Assembly (NCBI GenBank): GCA_045630965.1
Contig: JAZQTU010000013.1
Location: 1 to 64,000 of the forward strand
DNA: 64,000 nt
Source of the DNA: HGM04593 sp045630965
GTDB taxonomy: Bacteria; Bacteroidota; Bacteroidia; Bacteroidales; Bacteroidaceae
Reading direction: 5' to 3'
In this document: positions 35,760 to 46,103 of the stretch, piece by piece
How positions within the stretch are numbered: position 1 is the first letter of the stretch
How the letters are laid out: each line of letters starts with the position of its first letter
The notes under the pieces: generated by a model
What the model was told of the DNA's origin: nothing
The model's input: only the letters and a program-made list of their open reading frames with translations
Databases searched by the model: none
Position numbers and translations under genes: made by a program

Positions 35760-35778
35760 CCCCCGGCAGAGCCGGGGA
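35760..35778 (-). promoter_or_regulatory. GC-rich intercistronic hairpin between susC and susD
   Basis: CCCCGGC (35761-35767) and GCCGGGG (35771-35777) with a three-base loop, in the 50-base gap between the second SusC and SusD. Without a T-run it is unlikely to be a full terminator; it could limit read-through or protect the upstream RNA end, adjusting SusC:SusD ratio. Confidence 0.5.
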
Positions 35779-35791
35779 TGAGTCTGTTTCA

Positions 35792-38700
35792 TTAGAGATT
35801 AACCTTAACACCAAGATGGAAACTGCGTGTCTGTGGCAGCAAGCCTGCGTCAACACCCTGATACAAAACTCTATTACTTACCGAGAATTCAGGATCCATA
35901 CCTGTATATTTGGTAAATGTATAGAGGTTTTCAGCAGCACACCATACAGATAGACCCTGCAACCAGCTTAGAGAGAGAGGCACATCGTATGACAATTTTA
36001 CAGTTTTCAAACGCAAGTATGAACCATCCTCTATCCAACGGTCCGAGAAACGTGAGTTACCTGCAGGGTCACCATATGCTACAACCGGAACATCGGTCTT
36101 CTGTCCGTCAAATGTCCAACGGTTAGCCAATGATACTGTCTGGTTATAGAATGATGAACCGCTCTCAAGTTCTCTACGGTAATAGTTGTAGATGTCGTTA
36201 CCTATTGAGTAGTTGAAAGCCACATCAAGCTTTACACCCTTGTATGAAAGAGTTGTAAATATGTTACCGTAAAGGTCAGGATTAGGATTACCGATAACAG
36301 TCTTGTCATTCTCATCGATACAGCCATCCTCACCGCTGATGTTCACAAACTTGACATCACCAGGCTTGAAATATTGCTTGCTGTCTGTTGCATCAAGCTG
36401 GTAAAGGCGCTCATTTTCTGGCATAGCATCAATCTCCTGCTGGCTCGAAATCACGCCGTCAGTCTTATAACCCCAGAATGTACCAACAGGCAAGCCCTTC
36501 TTGGTTGCAACCTCACCGCCATATACCGATACAAGAGCTGCGTCCTCGTCAACCGAGAGAATCTCGTTCTTATAATGACCTGCAGAAACACCGAGTTCCC
36601 ACTGGAAATCACGTGTATTCACAAGCTTGGCATTAAGTGTTGCCTCGAGACCCATGTTCTGCATTTCACCACCGTTAGTCCAGTATGTATCCAGACCGGT
36701 TACATAATAGTACTTCTTTTGGATAAGAAGGTCGCGTGTTCTTGCGTAATACCAGTCAAATGACAAGGCAAGACGGTTTTCAAGGAACATCGCGTCAAGA
36801 CCGACATTGAAACGTGATGTGGTTTCCCACTTGACACCGTCGTTCTCAACATTTCCGAGCTGCAAGCCCATATATGTGTCATAGTACTTCACAGCCTGCA
36901 GATAACTGCGTGCAGCAAAATAGTCAATCGCATCATTTCCGGCTACGTCAAAGCCTGCACGGAGTTTCAATTGGTCGATAGGCTTTACATTGAACCACGA
37001 TTCCGATGAAAGGAGCCATGCAGCCTGTACCGATGGGAAGAAGCCCCATGAAACACCACCGATCTTCAACGCACCTTCAGCCAATCTACCGAAACGTGAA
37101 GAGGCCTCCAATGAAGCAGCAAACTGCAGGAAGTATTTTGTCATGTATGAGTAATCGGCAGAGAGATACCATGCAATATTTGCCCATACATTCTTGTCAC
37201 CTTCACTGATAGGATCGGTATTTGCAACGTCAAAGTTATTGTCGTTACCGGTATTGGCACCGCTAAGAGCATTGGTATCGAAATTGAAGCTTGTATAACG
37301 GAAACCTCCGAAAGCATTTACACTGTGTGCACCAAAATCCTTTTTCCATGATATACGGGTGTCACTTGAGATGGCAGCCTCCTTACCAAAGCTTGATGCC
37401 ACATAGTTACCGATTTTACCCTTAAGATTATCGGCATAGAAATGGTATCTTGAATTGGATGTAGAATATGGTAGGAAGTACTTTTCACTGACACGGTGCA
37501 ATGAGTAGTTGAATGTTTCTGTTATAAGGAAATCACCAAGCTTGTACTCAGGAGCAACTGTTATACCCAGGTTACTATATTCCATCTCATTCTTTTGTGA
37601 ACCTGCACCCTTTGTAATGATTGTCATTGGGTTATACAAAGAGTTGTTAGGATGCGCTATACCGGCCTTGCTTGCCACAGCAAATGCAAAATCATCGGCA
37701 ACATCAAGAATATCACTCTCAATACCGGAAACAGAATAACGGTAAGGGCTCAGGAATGGTGACTTAACATCGGCAAGTGCAGATATTGATGTCAACGGGA
37801 ACGAAGTCTTGTCCTCACGGAGACCATCGTCAAGCAACTTGCGTGCAACACGTGCATATGAAATGTCAAAACGTGTCTTGAAGTTTCTTGCCAAAGAGAT
37901 ATCAGAGTTAAGACGCACGTTAATTCGGTCAAAAGAGTTTGTCTTTAGAGGAGAGTCACCCTTTGTATAGCCGAATGAGAAATTGTACATGGCAATTTCA
38001 TCACCACCTTCAACATTCAACTTATAGTTCTGTGTGAATGCCTCACGGTATACGAGGTCGGTCCAGTCTGTATTGTTATGGTACTTGTTATAATAGATGT
38101 AATCCTTGTTGGAACGAAGGAATTCCGGAACATAGTTCTGGCTGACCTCCATTGTTCCCATAAGCTCATTGGCGTAGAGACGATACTCTTCGGCACCCAG
38201 CATCTTGTATGTTTCAGGCTCAAGAGCAACATTGGCATATATGTTGGCTGTAATTCTTGTTGCCATGCTCTCGCCACGCTTTGTATTGATGACAATGACA
38301 CCATTGGCAGCTCTTGCACCATAGATGGCTGTAGCATTCTTAAGAACTTTAACCTCCTTTATATCCGTTACGTCAATAGATGAAAGGATATTGTTATATA
38401 CACCCATGTGCAAGGACTCACTTCTCTCCTGAGCATCCCAGATAACACCGTCAACGACAAACAGAGGCTGTGTGTTCGCATTCAGAGAGTTGATACCTCT
38501 GATGAACATTGCAGCACCTATACCTGGTGTTCCTGAACGTGTAATGGAACGTACGTCAGCACCAAGTTTGTTCTGTATATCGGAATCTATAGTTATTGCC
38601 GAACTTGTCTCATTCTCAAGTGTACGCTCTGCTGTTATAACGATATTCTCGTCATAGTTGCTCTTGAAGTAACTTGAATAGAGACGTACATTGATTACAT

Positions 38701-39073
38701 CCTTGTCGAGTACAGGACGCTGAACCAAGAGGTAGTCAGGTGTCGAGAAGCTCAACAGAGTGACATATTCAGGAATTTGAAGTTTGTACTTACCCTCGGC
38801 GTTGGTCATTGTAGTAACCGACGCATGACCGGTAGCCTGAACACGTACACCTGACATTGGCAAATTTGTCGCAGCGTCATATACAGTACCAATGACAGTA
38901 CGCCCCCCTTTTGTATCCTGTTTCTCTGCAAGAGGAACATTCGACAGGTTTCCGCCCAACATCATGTCTGATGCATTAACGGCTGACGGCACAATAAAAA
39001 TCAATGCCATCAATAATTGCATAAATTGTCGCATATACATAGTCAATTTTCTTTTTTTCATCAGACTTAACAT
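35792..39073 (-). CDS. SusC/RagA-family TonB-linked outer-membrane transporter (second module)
   Basis: 1093 residues. Signal peptide (about 10-35, ending PSAVNASD), carboxypeptidase-regulatory-like domain (about 60-130: GTVYDAATNLPMSGVRVQATG), TonB plug (about 165-270: DVRSITRSGTPGIGAAMFIRG, LFVVDGVIWDA; VLKNATAIYGARAANGVI) and a beta-barrel ending in an aromatic-rich strand (SFHLGVKVNL). It takes up a bulky ligand with its SusD, driven by TonB-ExbBD. Its ATG overlaps the stop of the upstream FAS1 gene (TAATG at 39071-39075), so translation is coupled. Confidence 0.95.
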   Translation of the reverse strand: MLSLMKKRKLTMYMRQFMQLLMALIFIVPSAVNASDMMLGGNLSNVPLAEKQDTKGGRTVIGTVYDAATNLPMSGVRVQATGHASVTTMTNAEGKYKLQIPEYVTLLSFSTPDYLLVQRPVLDKDVINVRLYSSYFKSNYDENIVITAERTLENETSSAITIDSDIQNKLGADVRSITRSGTPGIGAAMFIRGINSLNANTQPLFVVDGVIWDAQERSESLHMGVYNNILSSIDVTDIKEVKVLKNATAIYGARAANGVIVINTKRGESMATRITANIYANVALEPETYKMLGAEEYRLYANELMGTMEVSQNYVPEFLRSNKDYIYYNKYHNNTDWTDLVYREAFTQNYKLNVEGGDEIAMYNFSFGYTKGDSPLKTNSFDRINVRLNSDISLARNFKTRFDISYARVARKLLDDGLREDKTSFPLTSISALADVKSPFLSPYRYSVSGIESDILDVADDFAFAVASKAGIAHPNNSLYNPMTIITKGAGSQKNEMEYSNLGITVAPEYKLGDFLITETFNYSLHRVSEKYFLPYSTSNSRYHFYADNLKGKIGNYVASSFGKEAAISSDTRISWKKDFGAHSVNAFGGFRYTSFNFDTNALSGANTGNDNNFDVANTDPISEGDKNVWANIAWYLSADYSYMTKYFLQFAASLEASSRFGRLAEGALKIGGVSWGFFPSVQAAWLLSSESWFNVKPIDQLKLRAGFDVAGNDAIDYFAARSYLQAVKYYDTYMGLQLGNVENDGVKWETTSRFNVGLDAMFLENRLALSFDWYYARTRDLLIQKKYYYVTGLDTYWTNGGEMQNMGLEATLNAKLVNTRDFQWELGVSAGHYKNEILSVDEDAALVSVYGGEVATKKGLPVGTFWGYKTDGVISSQQEIDAMPENERLYQLDATDSKQYFKPGDVKFVNISGEDGCIDENDKTVIGNPNPDLYGNIFTTLSYKGVKLDVAFNYSIGNDIYNYYRRELESGSSFYNQTVSLANRWTFDGQKTDVPVVAYGDPAGNSRFSDRWIEDGSYLRLKTVKLSYDVPLSLSWLQGLSVWCAAENLYTFTKYTGMDPEFSVSNRVLYQGVDAGLLPQTRSFHLGVKVNL

Positions 39074-40848
39074 TATTCTACATCTTCAACCGGAATCAAC
39101 AATATCTGGTCGATACGCAACGACACATCGGCTGTAGAATTTCTACCTCTGGATGTCTCAAGCGAGAATTCAGTAACAAAGTCCCTATTCTTAAAGGTAT
39201 TATAGAACTCACAAACAGGGAATTTAACTACTGCCTTATTTCCGGCCTTATCAAGCAGGAAGAGTGTATCCACACGTTCATATTGCAAGTCATATTTTAC
39301 TTTCAAGTTGTTCTTGAGATTAGCCGCTCCCTGAGTAAAAGTTGACAAATTCAATGTCGGTTTGTCTGTGGGGAACGAGTCCTTCTTTTCTGTAAGGTCA
39401 CTTGGCAATAATATTACAGCGATCTGATAACTTGCAGATCTTACATTAGGCAATTTGTATCCAACTGTAACCTTGTTACCACCGACAATAGGCTGCAGGT
39501 CAAGATATCTTGAAGCGGAAAGTTCTATACCAAAGTCTTCATGATCTGTTCGGATCTGATCCTTGTAGAGAGACGGACGAGTAGCATTTCCGTTTGAAAC
39601 AGTAGCCATTTCAGTATCCTCGCCTTCAATCTTTATTGTATCGTGCCAAAGCTTGAATATGTCGTAAGGCATCTTATCAATAACCTTCAAATAACCATTT
39701 GACAAAGATTTCTTATACTGTACATCTGCCGGCGCCATGCACTGTTCAAGATCGGCCTTTGAAACACGCAAACGTTTATTATGTCTGTCAGTATTGGCTG
39801 TCATCAAAGAGTCACCAGGAACATACTTGTCATTCTCCTTGTTACTGAACGACAGATATTTTATCATATACTGTCTTGGATAGAAGAATTTGATAGAGTC
39901 AAGATACTCCTTGTCCATATTCTGAGGCTTTGTCTCTGCATCCACATTGTAGTTGAAATGTGACTCATATTTCTCCATAAACTCCTTCCATAGTCTGTTT
40001 GTAGGAACACACAATGTATATATAGAGTCTTCGGAATCAACAGTTCCAATACCAATGTGACTGTTCAGCAATATGTTTGAGTTTACAAATACTGAATCAA
40101 GATATGTCTGCTGGCCATCCTTGATGGGACCGAGTGTACTCAATCCTTCATTGAACACAGTATCATTATACATATAAAGGAACTTGGCTACAGAGTCGAT
40201 ACCAAGATCATGAGCGAACAAGTCGGGAGCTGCAATACGGGTCATAGCCTCCCAGATATTGTATCTGTATTTTGAAGTTTCATCCAAGCGGTGTATGATA
40301 CCGTTCCATGCACGGTCGTTTACAGAACAGAGGTAGTTGTCGCCGAACTTATATCCGTTACCGTAGGGATAATCTTCCAGGTGCTTATACGACCCCTCAA
40401 AAGCAACTTTCTTGTTGTTGAGCATCAATATAAGTTCCTTTTCATCGTATAGTCCCTTGGCCGGATGCAGATTGTTGGCAATATGCGCCTGAACAAATGT
40501 CTTCATGACATCATCTCTGGCATCATCATCCTTTATTCTCTTAAGGATAGAATCCTTTGTTTCCTTACTAAGAGCTTTGTTTGTAGGCGCCCACAAAGTA
40601 TATACTCTCGACTGGTTGAAGAGAGAGTCGGCAACACTTACACCACCGGGAAGGTCACATGCATCAAGAACCTCGACAAAGTTGCTCAACTCCTTGTCGT
40701 TTATAATAATTTCATATATGGTCTTGTCGGCATTTGGTGCTTCCGCTGTTACCTTTAATCCTGTATCATCGACACAGGAGACAGCACCGAAAATCATTGC
40801 AGCAAGCGAAGTCCCTACAAGAAATCTGTTTTTCAATATTGCATTCAT
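39073..40848 (-). CDS. Fasciclin (FAS1)-domain lipoprotein (second module)
   Basis: 591 residues. Lipoprotein signal with Cys25 (IFGAVSC), then FAS1-like units: first about 40-200 (LSNFVEVLDACDLPGG, YTLWAPTNKALSKETKDSIL, ANNLHPAKG) and a second about 205-400 with a long insertion (YTLCVPTNRLWKEFMEKY, QYMIKYLSFSN). The C-terminal region (about 430-590) is beta-rich. FAS1 domains are adhesive or ligand-binding modules in surface proteins. Here it is the surface partner of a SusC/SusD pair; function in Bacteroidetes is not known to me. The stop overlaps the SusC start. Confidence 0.88.
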   Translation of the reverse strand: MNAILKNRFLVGTSLAAMIFGAVSCVDDTGLKVTAEAPNADKTIYEIIINDKELSNFVEVLDACDLPGGVSVADSLFNQSRVYTLWAPTNKALSKETKDSILKRIKDDDARDDVMKTFVQAHIANNLHPAKGLYDEKELILMLNNKKVAFEGSYKHLEDYPYGNGYKFGDNYLCSVNDRAWNGIIHRLDETSKYRYNIWEAMTRIAAPDLFAHDLGIDSVAKFLYMYNDTVFNEGLSTLGPIKDGQQTYLDSVFVNSNILLNSHIGIGTVDSEDSIYTLCVPTNRLWKEFMEKYESHFNYNVDAETKPQNMDKEYLDSIKFFYPRQYMIKYLSFSNKENDKYVPGDSLMTANTDRHNKRLRVSKADLEQCMAPADVQYKKSLSNGYLKVIDKMPYDIFKLWHDTIKIEGEDTEMATVSNGNATRPSLYKDQIRTDHEDFGIELSASRYLDLQPIVGGNKVTVGYKLPNVRSASYQIAVILLPSDLTEKKDSFPTDKPTLNLSTFTQGAANLKNNLKVKYDLQYERVDTLFLLDKAGNKAVVKFPVCEFYNTFKNRDFVTEFSLETSRGRNSTADVSLRIDQILLIPVEDVE

Positions 40849-40923
40849 ATAAATTTATTTTCTTCTTATTGTCCGGTCAGGCAATTGAAACGGCTCGCCG
40901 GCACCGGATATAAAATTTATAGA

Positions 40924-42744
40924 TTATTTTACCATCTCTGATGAAGAGTTCTCCGTTGCATATGCCGGATTCTGCTTCAATTTCTTATTGAACCTGATTT
41001 CGTCAATATTTATCGGGAAGAAAAGACCATCTATAGATGACATCTTGGTCTTGAGAATACCTGCCTGCGGACCAAGTTTATCAGCAACAAATGTTATGCC
41101 ATCGGTATTCTTTTCGCGAAGAGCCTTACGCACAAGGTCATACCAACGTTTTCCTTCAAAAGCCAACTCTCTCAAACGCTCGTCAAGCACCAACTGTGAA
41201 CTAGTCTTTTTTGTCATATAATTGGCAATTGCAAGGTCCTTCTTGGTTGTAAATCCTTCGATATCGGTTCTTGCTATGTCATTTCTCATTTCATTTATAT
41301 AACCGACTCTTGAACGGAAATTTACAGCTTTCACAAGATTATAGGCTCTTTCAAAATCCTCATTTGTTGCCCCGGGACGTAATGCATGCGCTTCGGCTAA
41401 CATAAGCATAACATCAGTCTTGCGGTAAACAACCCAATTGGCATTCCTGTCATTTTCCTTACGCGGTTCTGTTGCATTTGAGCCTGCAGCTGTATATTTT
41501 GCTACAGCATAGTATGTCTTTTTGTTGTTTTCAGAAGCACTCTCCTCTTTCCAATGGTTAGTAGATGAAAAGAGGCGCAAATCGGGAGCAACAGCCCTAC
41601 GTGTGTCGAAGTATGTTGCAAATGATTTAGGAACACAAAGCTGACCGCCTCCAGGGTTGAATTCAGAACCGTACATATTGTAAACACCCTTACCGTATGT
41701 ACCGTCCTCAACAAGATCACCGTCTATATGATGTTCAAAGATTGATTCAGATGAGTTTCGTCTGCCGAAAATACTCACATATGCACTACTATAGTATTGT
41801 TCAGCACTGGTACCGTATTTTATACCCTCGGCCAGACCCATGTTCTCTTCAAGGAGATAGGGGTTGTCTGCCGGTACCTCCTGCAACATGTATTCGTTCT
41901 TGTACTGTACCTCCATGTTGGCCAATACAGCTTCACAATTTCTGATACATTCAGCATAGAATCCCTCAATATCACCGCTTGCAACAAGCTCGCTGTCACC
42001 CTCATAGTATGCAGCAAAGGCAGCCTGCCAGAGACTTACATCGGCCTTCATTGCCAAAACTGCATTCTTTGTTATACGACCGTAATTCTCTCTTGGTGTT
42101 GCAAAGTTTCCTGAAATCATGACCAGTTTTTCGGCACGGTCAAGATCCTCCATGATAAGCTTGAGCGCCTCAAGAGGATGTACCTGCTCATATAAAGGAA
42201 GATCGGCATCGTTGGCAGAAACAACCATAGACATTGGAATGTCACGGAATGTACGCACAAGATAGAAGTGGCACAATGCACGCATCGCATACATCTCACC
42301 CATTACAACATCCAAATCACCCTCTGTAAAGTCCGGGTCACGATCAACTACCTGAGGAGCATATTCCAACACAAGGTTGGCATTGGCTATTGCCTCATAG
42401 TATACACCCCACTTGGTATATGAGTTTTCGGGGAGAATATTCGCCTCCACGATATATCTGAGTTCATGACTACTGCTTGTAGCAGGGGTATATGTCAAGT
42501 TATCGGCGCGGAGTTCACCCCACACGATGGCTTTGCTGACAGCATCAGTACTGAGCAGTTTTAGATAACTTGTTGCCAGAATACCATTGACGTCGTCTTT
42601 TGTCTGCCAGAAGTGCTCGTGAACAATTTTCTCGGGCGGAATGATTGTCAGGAAGTCGGTGCACGATGTCATCATGACAGCAAACATAGCCGCCACCGCC
42701 AGAACGAGTTTCTTATATATATAATTTATTCTTTTCATAGTCAT
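40924..42744 (-). CDS. SusD/RagB-family outer-membrane lipoprotein (first module)
   Basis: About 606 residues; the start is the ATG at 42742-42744 or the one at 42736-42738 (MKRINYIYKKL), with a TTG further out discounted. Lipoprotein signal (MFAVMMTSC). SusD features: an N-terminal helical region with YYEAIANANLVLEYAP, MYAMRALCHFYLVRTF, a central SusD-like region and a C-terminal RagB/SusD domain (ERLRELAFEGKRWYDLVRKAL, FPINIDEIRFNKKLKQNP). Ends 75 bases before the second FAS1 gene; that gap contains an imperfect TCCGGT/ACCGGA inverted repeat. Confidence 0.93.
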   Translation of the reverse strand: MTMKRINYIYKKLVLAVAAMFAVMMTSCTDFLTIIPPEKIVHEHFWQTKDDVNGILATSYLKLLSTDAVSKAIVWGELRADNLTYTPATSSSHELRYIVEANILPENSYTKWGVYYEAIANANLVLEYAPQVVDRDPDFTEGDLDVVMGEMYAMRALCHFYLVRTFRDIPMSMVVSANDADLPLYEQVHPLEALKLIMEDLDRAEKLVMISGNFATPRENYGRITKNAVLAMKADVSLWQAAFAAYYEGDSELVASGDIEGFYAECIRNCEAVLANMEVQYKNEYMLQEVPADNPYLLEENMGLAEGIKYGTSAEQYYSSAYVSIFGRRNSSESIFEHHIDGDLVEDGTYGKGVYNMYGSEFNPGGGQLCVPKSFATYFDTRRAVAPDLRLFSSTNHWKEESASENNKKTYYAVAKYTAAGSNATEPRKENDRNANWVVYRKTDVMLMLAEAHALRPGATNEDFERAYNLVKAVNFRSRVGYINEMRNDIARTDIEGFTTKKDLAIANYMTKKTSSQLVLDERLRELAFEGKRWYDLVRKALREKNTDGITFVADKLGPQAGILKTKMSSIDGLFFPINIDEIRFNKKLKQNPAYATENSSSEMVK

Positions 42745-42750
42745 CAACTT

Positions 42751-45700
42751 TTAGAAACCGAGTGAAAGTGAAAGGGTATAAGAACGTGAACGTGGAGTTC
42801 TCTGGTTATCATATGCTATACCGTCACTACCTGATGCAACTTCAGGATCAAGACCTGAATACTTTGTCATAACAAAAAGGTTATCGATTGAAGCATACAT
42901 ATTCAACTGTCTGATACCGACTTTCTTCAACATTCCCGGCTCAAATGAATAAGAGAGCTGCAAGTATGAGAAACGCAGATAAGAAGCATCCTCAACATAT
43001 CTGTCACTACCAAGGTAGTTGTATGCCGACTGATAGACAGCACGTGGGATTTCGGTGATATCACCCTCCTTGCGCCAGCGCCAGTTAACGGCAACACTCT
43101 GGTTGTCGAAACCATACATATTCTCAAAGCTCATTCTTGCTTTGTTTACAACATCCACATTGAGACGGTATGTGAAGTCTGTCTTCAAACTCCATCTCTT
43201 GTAGCGGAATGTCAAGCCGAAACCACCCTGAGCCGATGGATTTGAGTTACCAAGGTATACCATGTCAAGCTCGTTGATAGTACCGTCATGGTTGATATCC
43301 TCGTATATTGCATCACCGCCACGGAATTCGTACTGTGACGCCTTTGCATTATTACCTGTTCCATCCACCTTTTCACGGTCAAAGAAAAGTGTCATCTGCT
43401 TTGGAGCACCGCTCTTGTCATAAACGACATTACCTTCGGAATCGCGCACAATAGGACAGGTACCATTGCGTCCTGCCTCTTCTTCGGCAAGAGCCTTTTC
43501 CCAGTTCTTGTAACTGTAACGGTATACGCCCTTATAACGGAAACCGTATATGGCACCACTTGGATTACCTATCTGTATACGTGGCAGATACTTGGTATTC
43601 TCTGCCGACTCGTACTTTCCGTTACGGTCTTCAAGATAAGCCTCTTCAAGGTCAACGATTTCGTTGTAGTTGTTACCGATATTGAAATACAATGACATTG
43701 TGAAATCCTTGGCAAGCTTCACGCTGTTCAAGTTAAGGTTCAATTCCCATCCCGAGTTACGCATAGCACCTGAGTTCTTGAATGCCAAAGAAGAGTAACC
43801 TGTAGAAGATGGTATTTTATAACCGGAGATAATCTGGTCACGTGTTGTACCGTCATAGTAGTTGAAAGCACCGGTAAGAAGGTCGTCAAAGAAACCGAAG
43901 TCGGTACCAAGGTTCCATTCGCGCTTGTCAGAACGGCGAAGGTCGGTCAAACGGATACCGTCCATCTGGAAACCGGCCATACCAAGATATGACTTGTTGG
44001 TTGCTGAATAGCTGTTGAATGTTTTGTTCTCACCTGGAGCATGGCCGTCCATACCGAAACCTGGACGGAAAGACAACATGCTTAGCACAGGCTTTGCCCA
44101 CTCCATCCACGGCTCGTCAGAGATATTCCAACGTGCTGAAAGAGAGGGGAAGAGAGACCATTTTCTGTCGTCACCCATAGCGGTATTACCCTCAACACGT
44201 GCTGCAAGACGCAACATATATTTTGACTTATATGAATAGTGTGCATCAAATGTAAAGTTGACATTACGGCTTTCCCATTTGCTTGTTGCCTTTTCATCAC
44301 TACCATAAACTGGTTTTCCGACAGTTGAACTACTGATGTTACCTGTAGGCAGACCATTGATCTTTGTCATCTGGTTGTTACCGCTACCTGTAGAGAGCTC
44401 AAAACGTCCGTTCATGGTCATGTAGTGGTCACTGCTACCAAGATATGGTGTGAAGACCAATTCATGACGTGTTGTAAAGTTAAGTCCCTTGCTGTCTTCG
44501 GAGCGTGAACTGTTCTTTTCACTGGCTGTCCAGTTATCCATAGACAAAGAGGCAGGCATATACATTGTACCCGAAGCTGTAGAGGCAGCAAGGTTAACCA
44601 TACCGCGATACTTCAACTGCGACTCATTGTCTTCAAGACCAAGAAGATTGTACTCCAAAGTAATTTGAGGGCTTATATAGTAGTCCTGACGGTAATATTC
44701 TGCCAAGTCAGCTTCCGCTACCGGATTCTTGCGACCAAACCAATGAGAATGGAAGTCCTTCTTTTCGGCATAGTCAAGCATTGCATAGTACTCATCTGTA
44801 TCGTTACCGTTCTTGTCCTTATTATATATACTCATGTTAGGCATCATCAACTGTGCGTCGTACAGAGGGCTACCGGTATTCATTCTCTTCTTGTTGTAAG
44901 TGAATGAGAAGTCGGCAATAACCTTGATTCTCTGTGATACATAGTAGTCAAGAGCCAGACGGGTAGTGAGACGATGGAGATACTGACCGATTACCTGACC
45001 TGTTTCGTTGGTATAACCACCACCGATACGGAAAGTAGCCTTTTCACCACCACCACTCAAGTTAAGGCTGTAGTCATGGCTGAAACCATGCTTTGAAACA
45101 GCACCGACCCAGTCGGTATTGTTTCTATAGTTCTGGTATTCGGCAAAACCCTTGTCGTAGTTAAGCTCAGGGATGTCATTTCTCTCTGTCAGATTCTGGT
45201 TGAAGAGAGCCTGCTTGATAAGCATGGTATAGTCGTCACCTTTGAGAAGGTTAAGACCTGCGGGAGTCCACTTGTCCTTGAACTTATAAGAGAAGTTCAC
45301 GCGGGTTGGACCACGCTTACCACGTCTTGTCTTGATTTTGATGACACCATTGGCACCCTGTGAACCCCACACGGCACATGAAGCGGCATCCTTCAAAACC
45401 TCGATTTCGGCGATATCCTCAGGGTTAATCATAAGAAGTTCGGCAAAACTCTCCTGGTTGGCAGTTTCAAAAGAGAACGATCCCTCGTCAACGTTGAAGA
45501 TATTGTCATCGACTACGATAAGCGGAGTGGCATCACCCTCAATCATTGAGTTACCACGGAGACGCATCTGTGTACCAGAACCGACGTCACCCGAGTTGAA
45601 GACAATGTCAAGACCGGCAACCTGTCCCTGAAGTGCCTGGTCGACCGAAGTAAATGAAAGACCCTCCATGTCGTCCATGCTCACCTTCTGGGTTGCGTGT

Positions 45701-46092
45701 GTCATTTCTCGTTCAAGAATTTCAAGACCACCTGACTGTCTTACCTGCTTCGCAACAATCTCGACTTCTGTGAGCACATTGTCCTCCACCATCTTGATAT
45801 CGAAGAAGGTGCGGTCGCCAATTTCAAGACGCTGTGTCTTATAACCGATATATGCAACTTCAAGATAGTTGCTTGTATTCTTTACAACCATTGAGAAGTT
45901 ACCCTCAAAGTCTGTTGTAGAATACTCGATGATACGGTCGCTCTTGTCACGCTCGGTTATGGTAACCATAATCAGCGGTCCTTCGGCATCGCTCGAAACC
46001 GTACCAGAAATTCTCGCTCCCTTTTGTGCAAAGGCCGTACTGCACAGAGTACAGAGAAGCACAAACAGGAATAAATGCTTAATTTTTATCAT
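42751..46092 (-). CDS. SusC/RagA-family TonB-linked outer-membrane transporter (first module)
   Basis: 1113 residues. Signal peptide (about 1-22, ending TAFAQKG), N-terminal regulatory-like domain (about 25-105), TonB plug (about 140-260: LQGQVAGLDIVFNSGDVGSG, PLIVVDDNIF, VLKDAASCAVWGSQGANGVI) and barrel ending YTLSLSLGF. Partner of the SusD at 40924-42744, six bases downstream. It lies 11 bases after a large FAS1 protein gene. The pair and its plug are complete. Confidence 0.95.
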   Translation of the reverse strand: MIKIKHLFLFVLLCTLCSTAFAQKGARISGTVSSDAEGPLIMVTITERDKSDRIIEYSTTDFEGNFSMVVKNTSNYLEVAYIGYKTQRLEIGDRTFFDIKMVEDNVLTEVEIVAKQVRQSGGLEILEREMTHATQKVSMDDMEGLSFTSVDQALQGQVAGLDIVFNSGDVGSGTQMRLRGNSMIEGDATPLIVVDDNIFNVDEGSFSFETANQESFAELLMINPEDIAEIEVLKDAASCAVWGSQGANGVIKIKTRRGKRGPTRVNFSYKFKDKWTPAGLNLLKGDDYTMLIKQALFNQNLTERNDIPELNYDKGFAEYQNYRNNTDWVGAVSKHGFSHDYSLNLSGGGEKATFRIGGGYTNETGQVIGQYLHRLTTRLALDYYVSQRIKVIADFSFTYNKKRMNTGSPLYDAQLMMPNMSIYNKDKNGNDTDEYYAMLDYAEKKDFHSHWFGRKNPVAEADLAEYYRQDYYISPQITLEYNLLGLEDNESQLKYRGMVNLAASTASGTMYMPASLSMDNWTASEKNSSRSEDSKGLNFTTRHELVFTPYLGSSDHYMTMNGRFELSTGSGNNQMTKINGLPTGNISSSTVGKPVYGSDEKATSKWESRNVNFTFDAHYSYKSKYMLRLAARVEGNTAMGDDRKWSLFPSLSARWNISDEPWMEWAKPVLSMLSFRPGFGMDGHAPGENKTFNSYSATNKSYLGMAGFQMDGIRLTDLRRSDKREWNLGTDFGFFDDLLTGAFNYYDGTTRDQIISGYKIPSSTGYSSLAFKNSGAMRNSGWELNLNLNSVKLAKDFTMSLYFNIGNNYNEIVDLEEAYLEDRNGKYESAENTKYLPRIQIGNPSGAIYGFRYKGVYRYSYKNWEKALAEEEAGRNGTCPIVRDSEGNVVYDKSGAPKQMTLFFDREKVDGTGNNAKASQYEFRGGDAIYEDINHDGTINELDMVYLGNSNPSAQGGFGLTFRYKRWSLKTDFTYRLNVDVVNKARMSFENMYGFDNQSVAVNWRWRKEGDITEIPRAVYQSAYNYLGSDRYVEDASYLRFSYLQLSYSFEPGMLKKVGIRQLNMYASIDNLFVMTKYSGLDPEVASGSDGIAYDNQRTPRSRSYTLSLSLGF

Positions 46093-46103
46093 GGCTATTA
46101 TAT

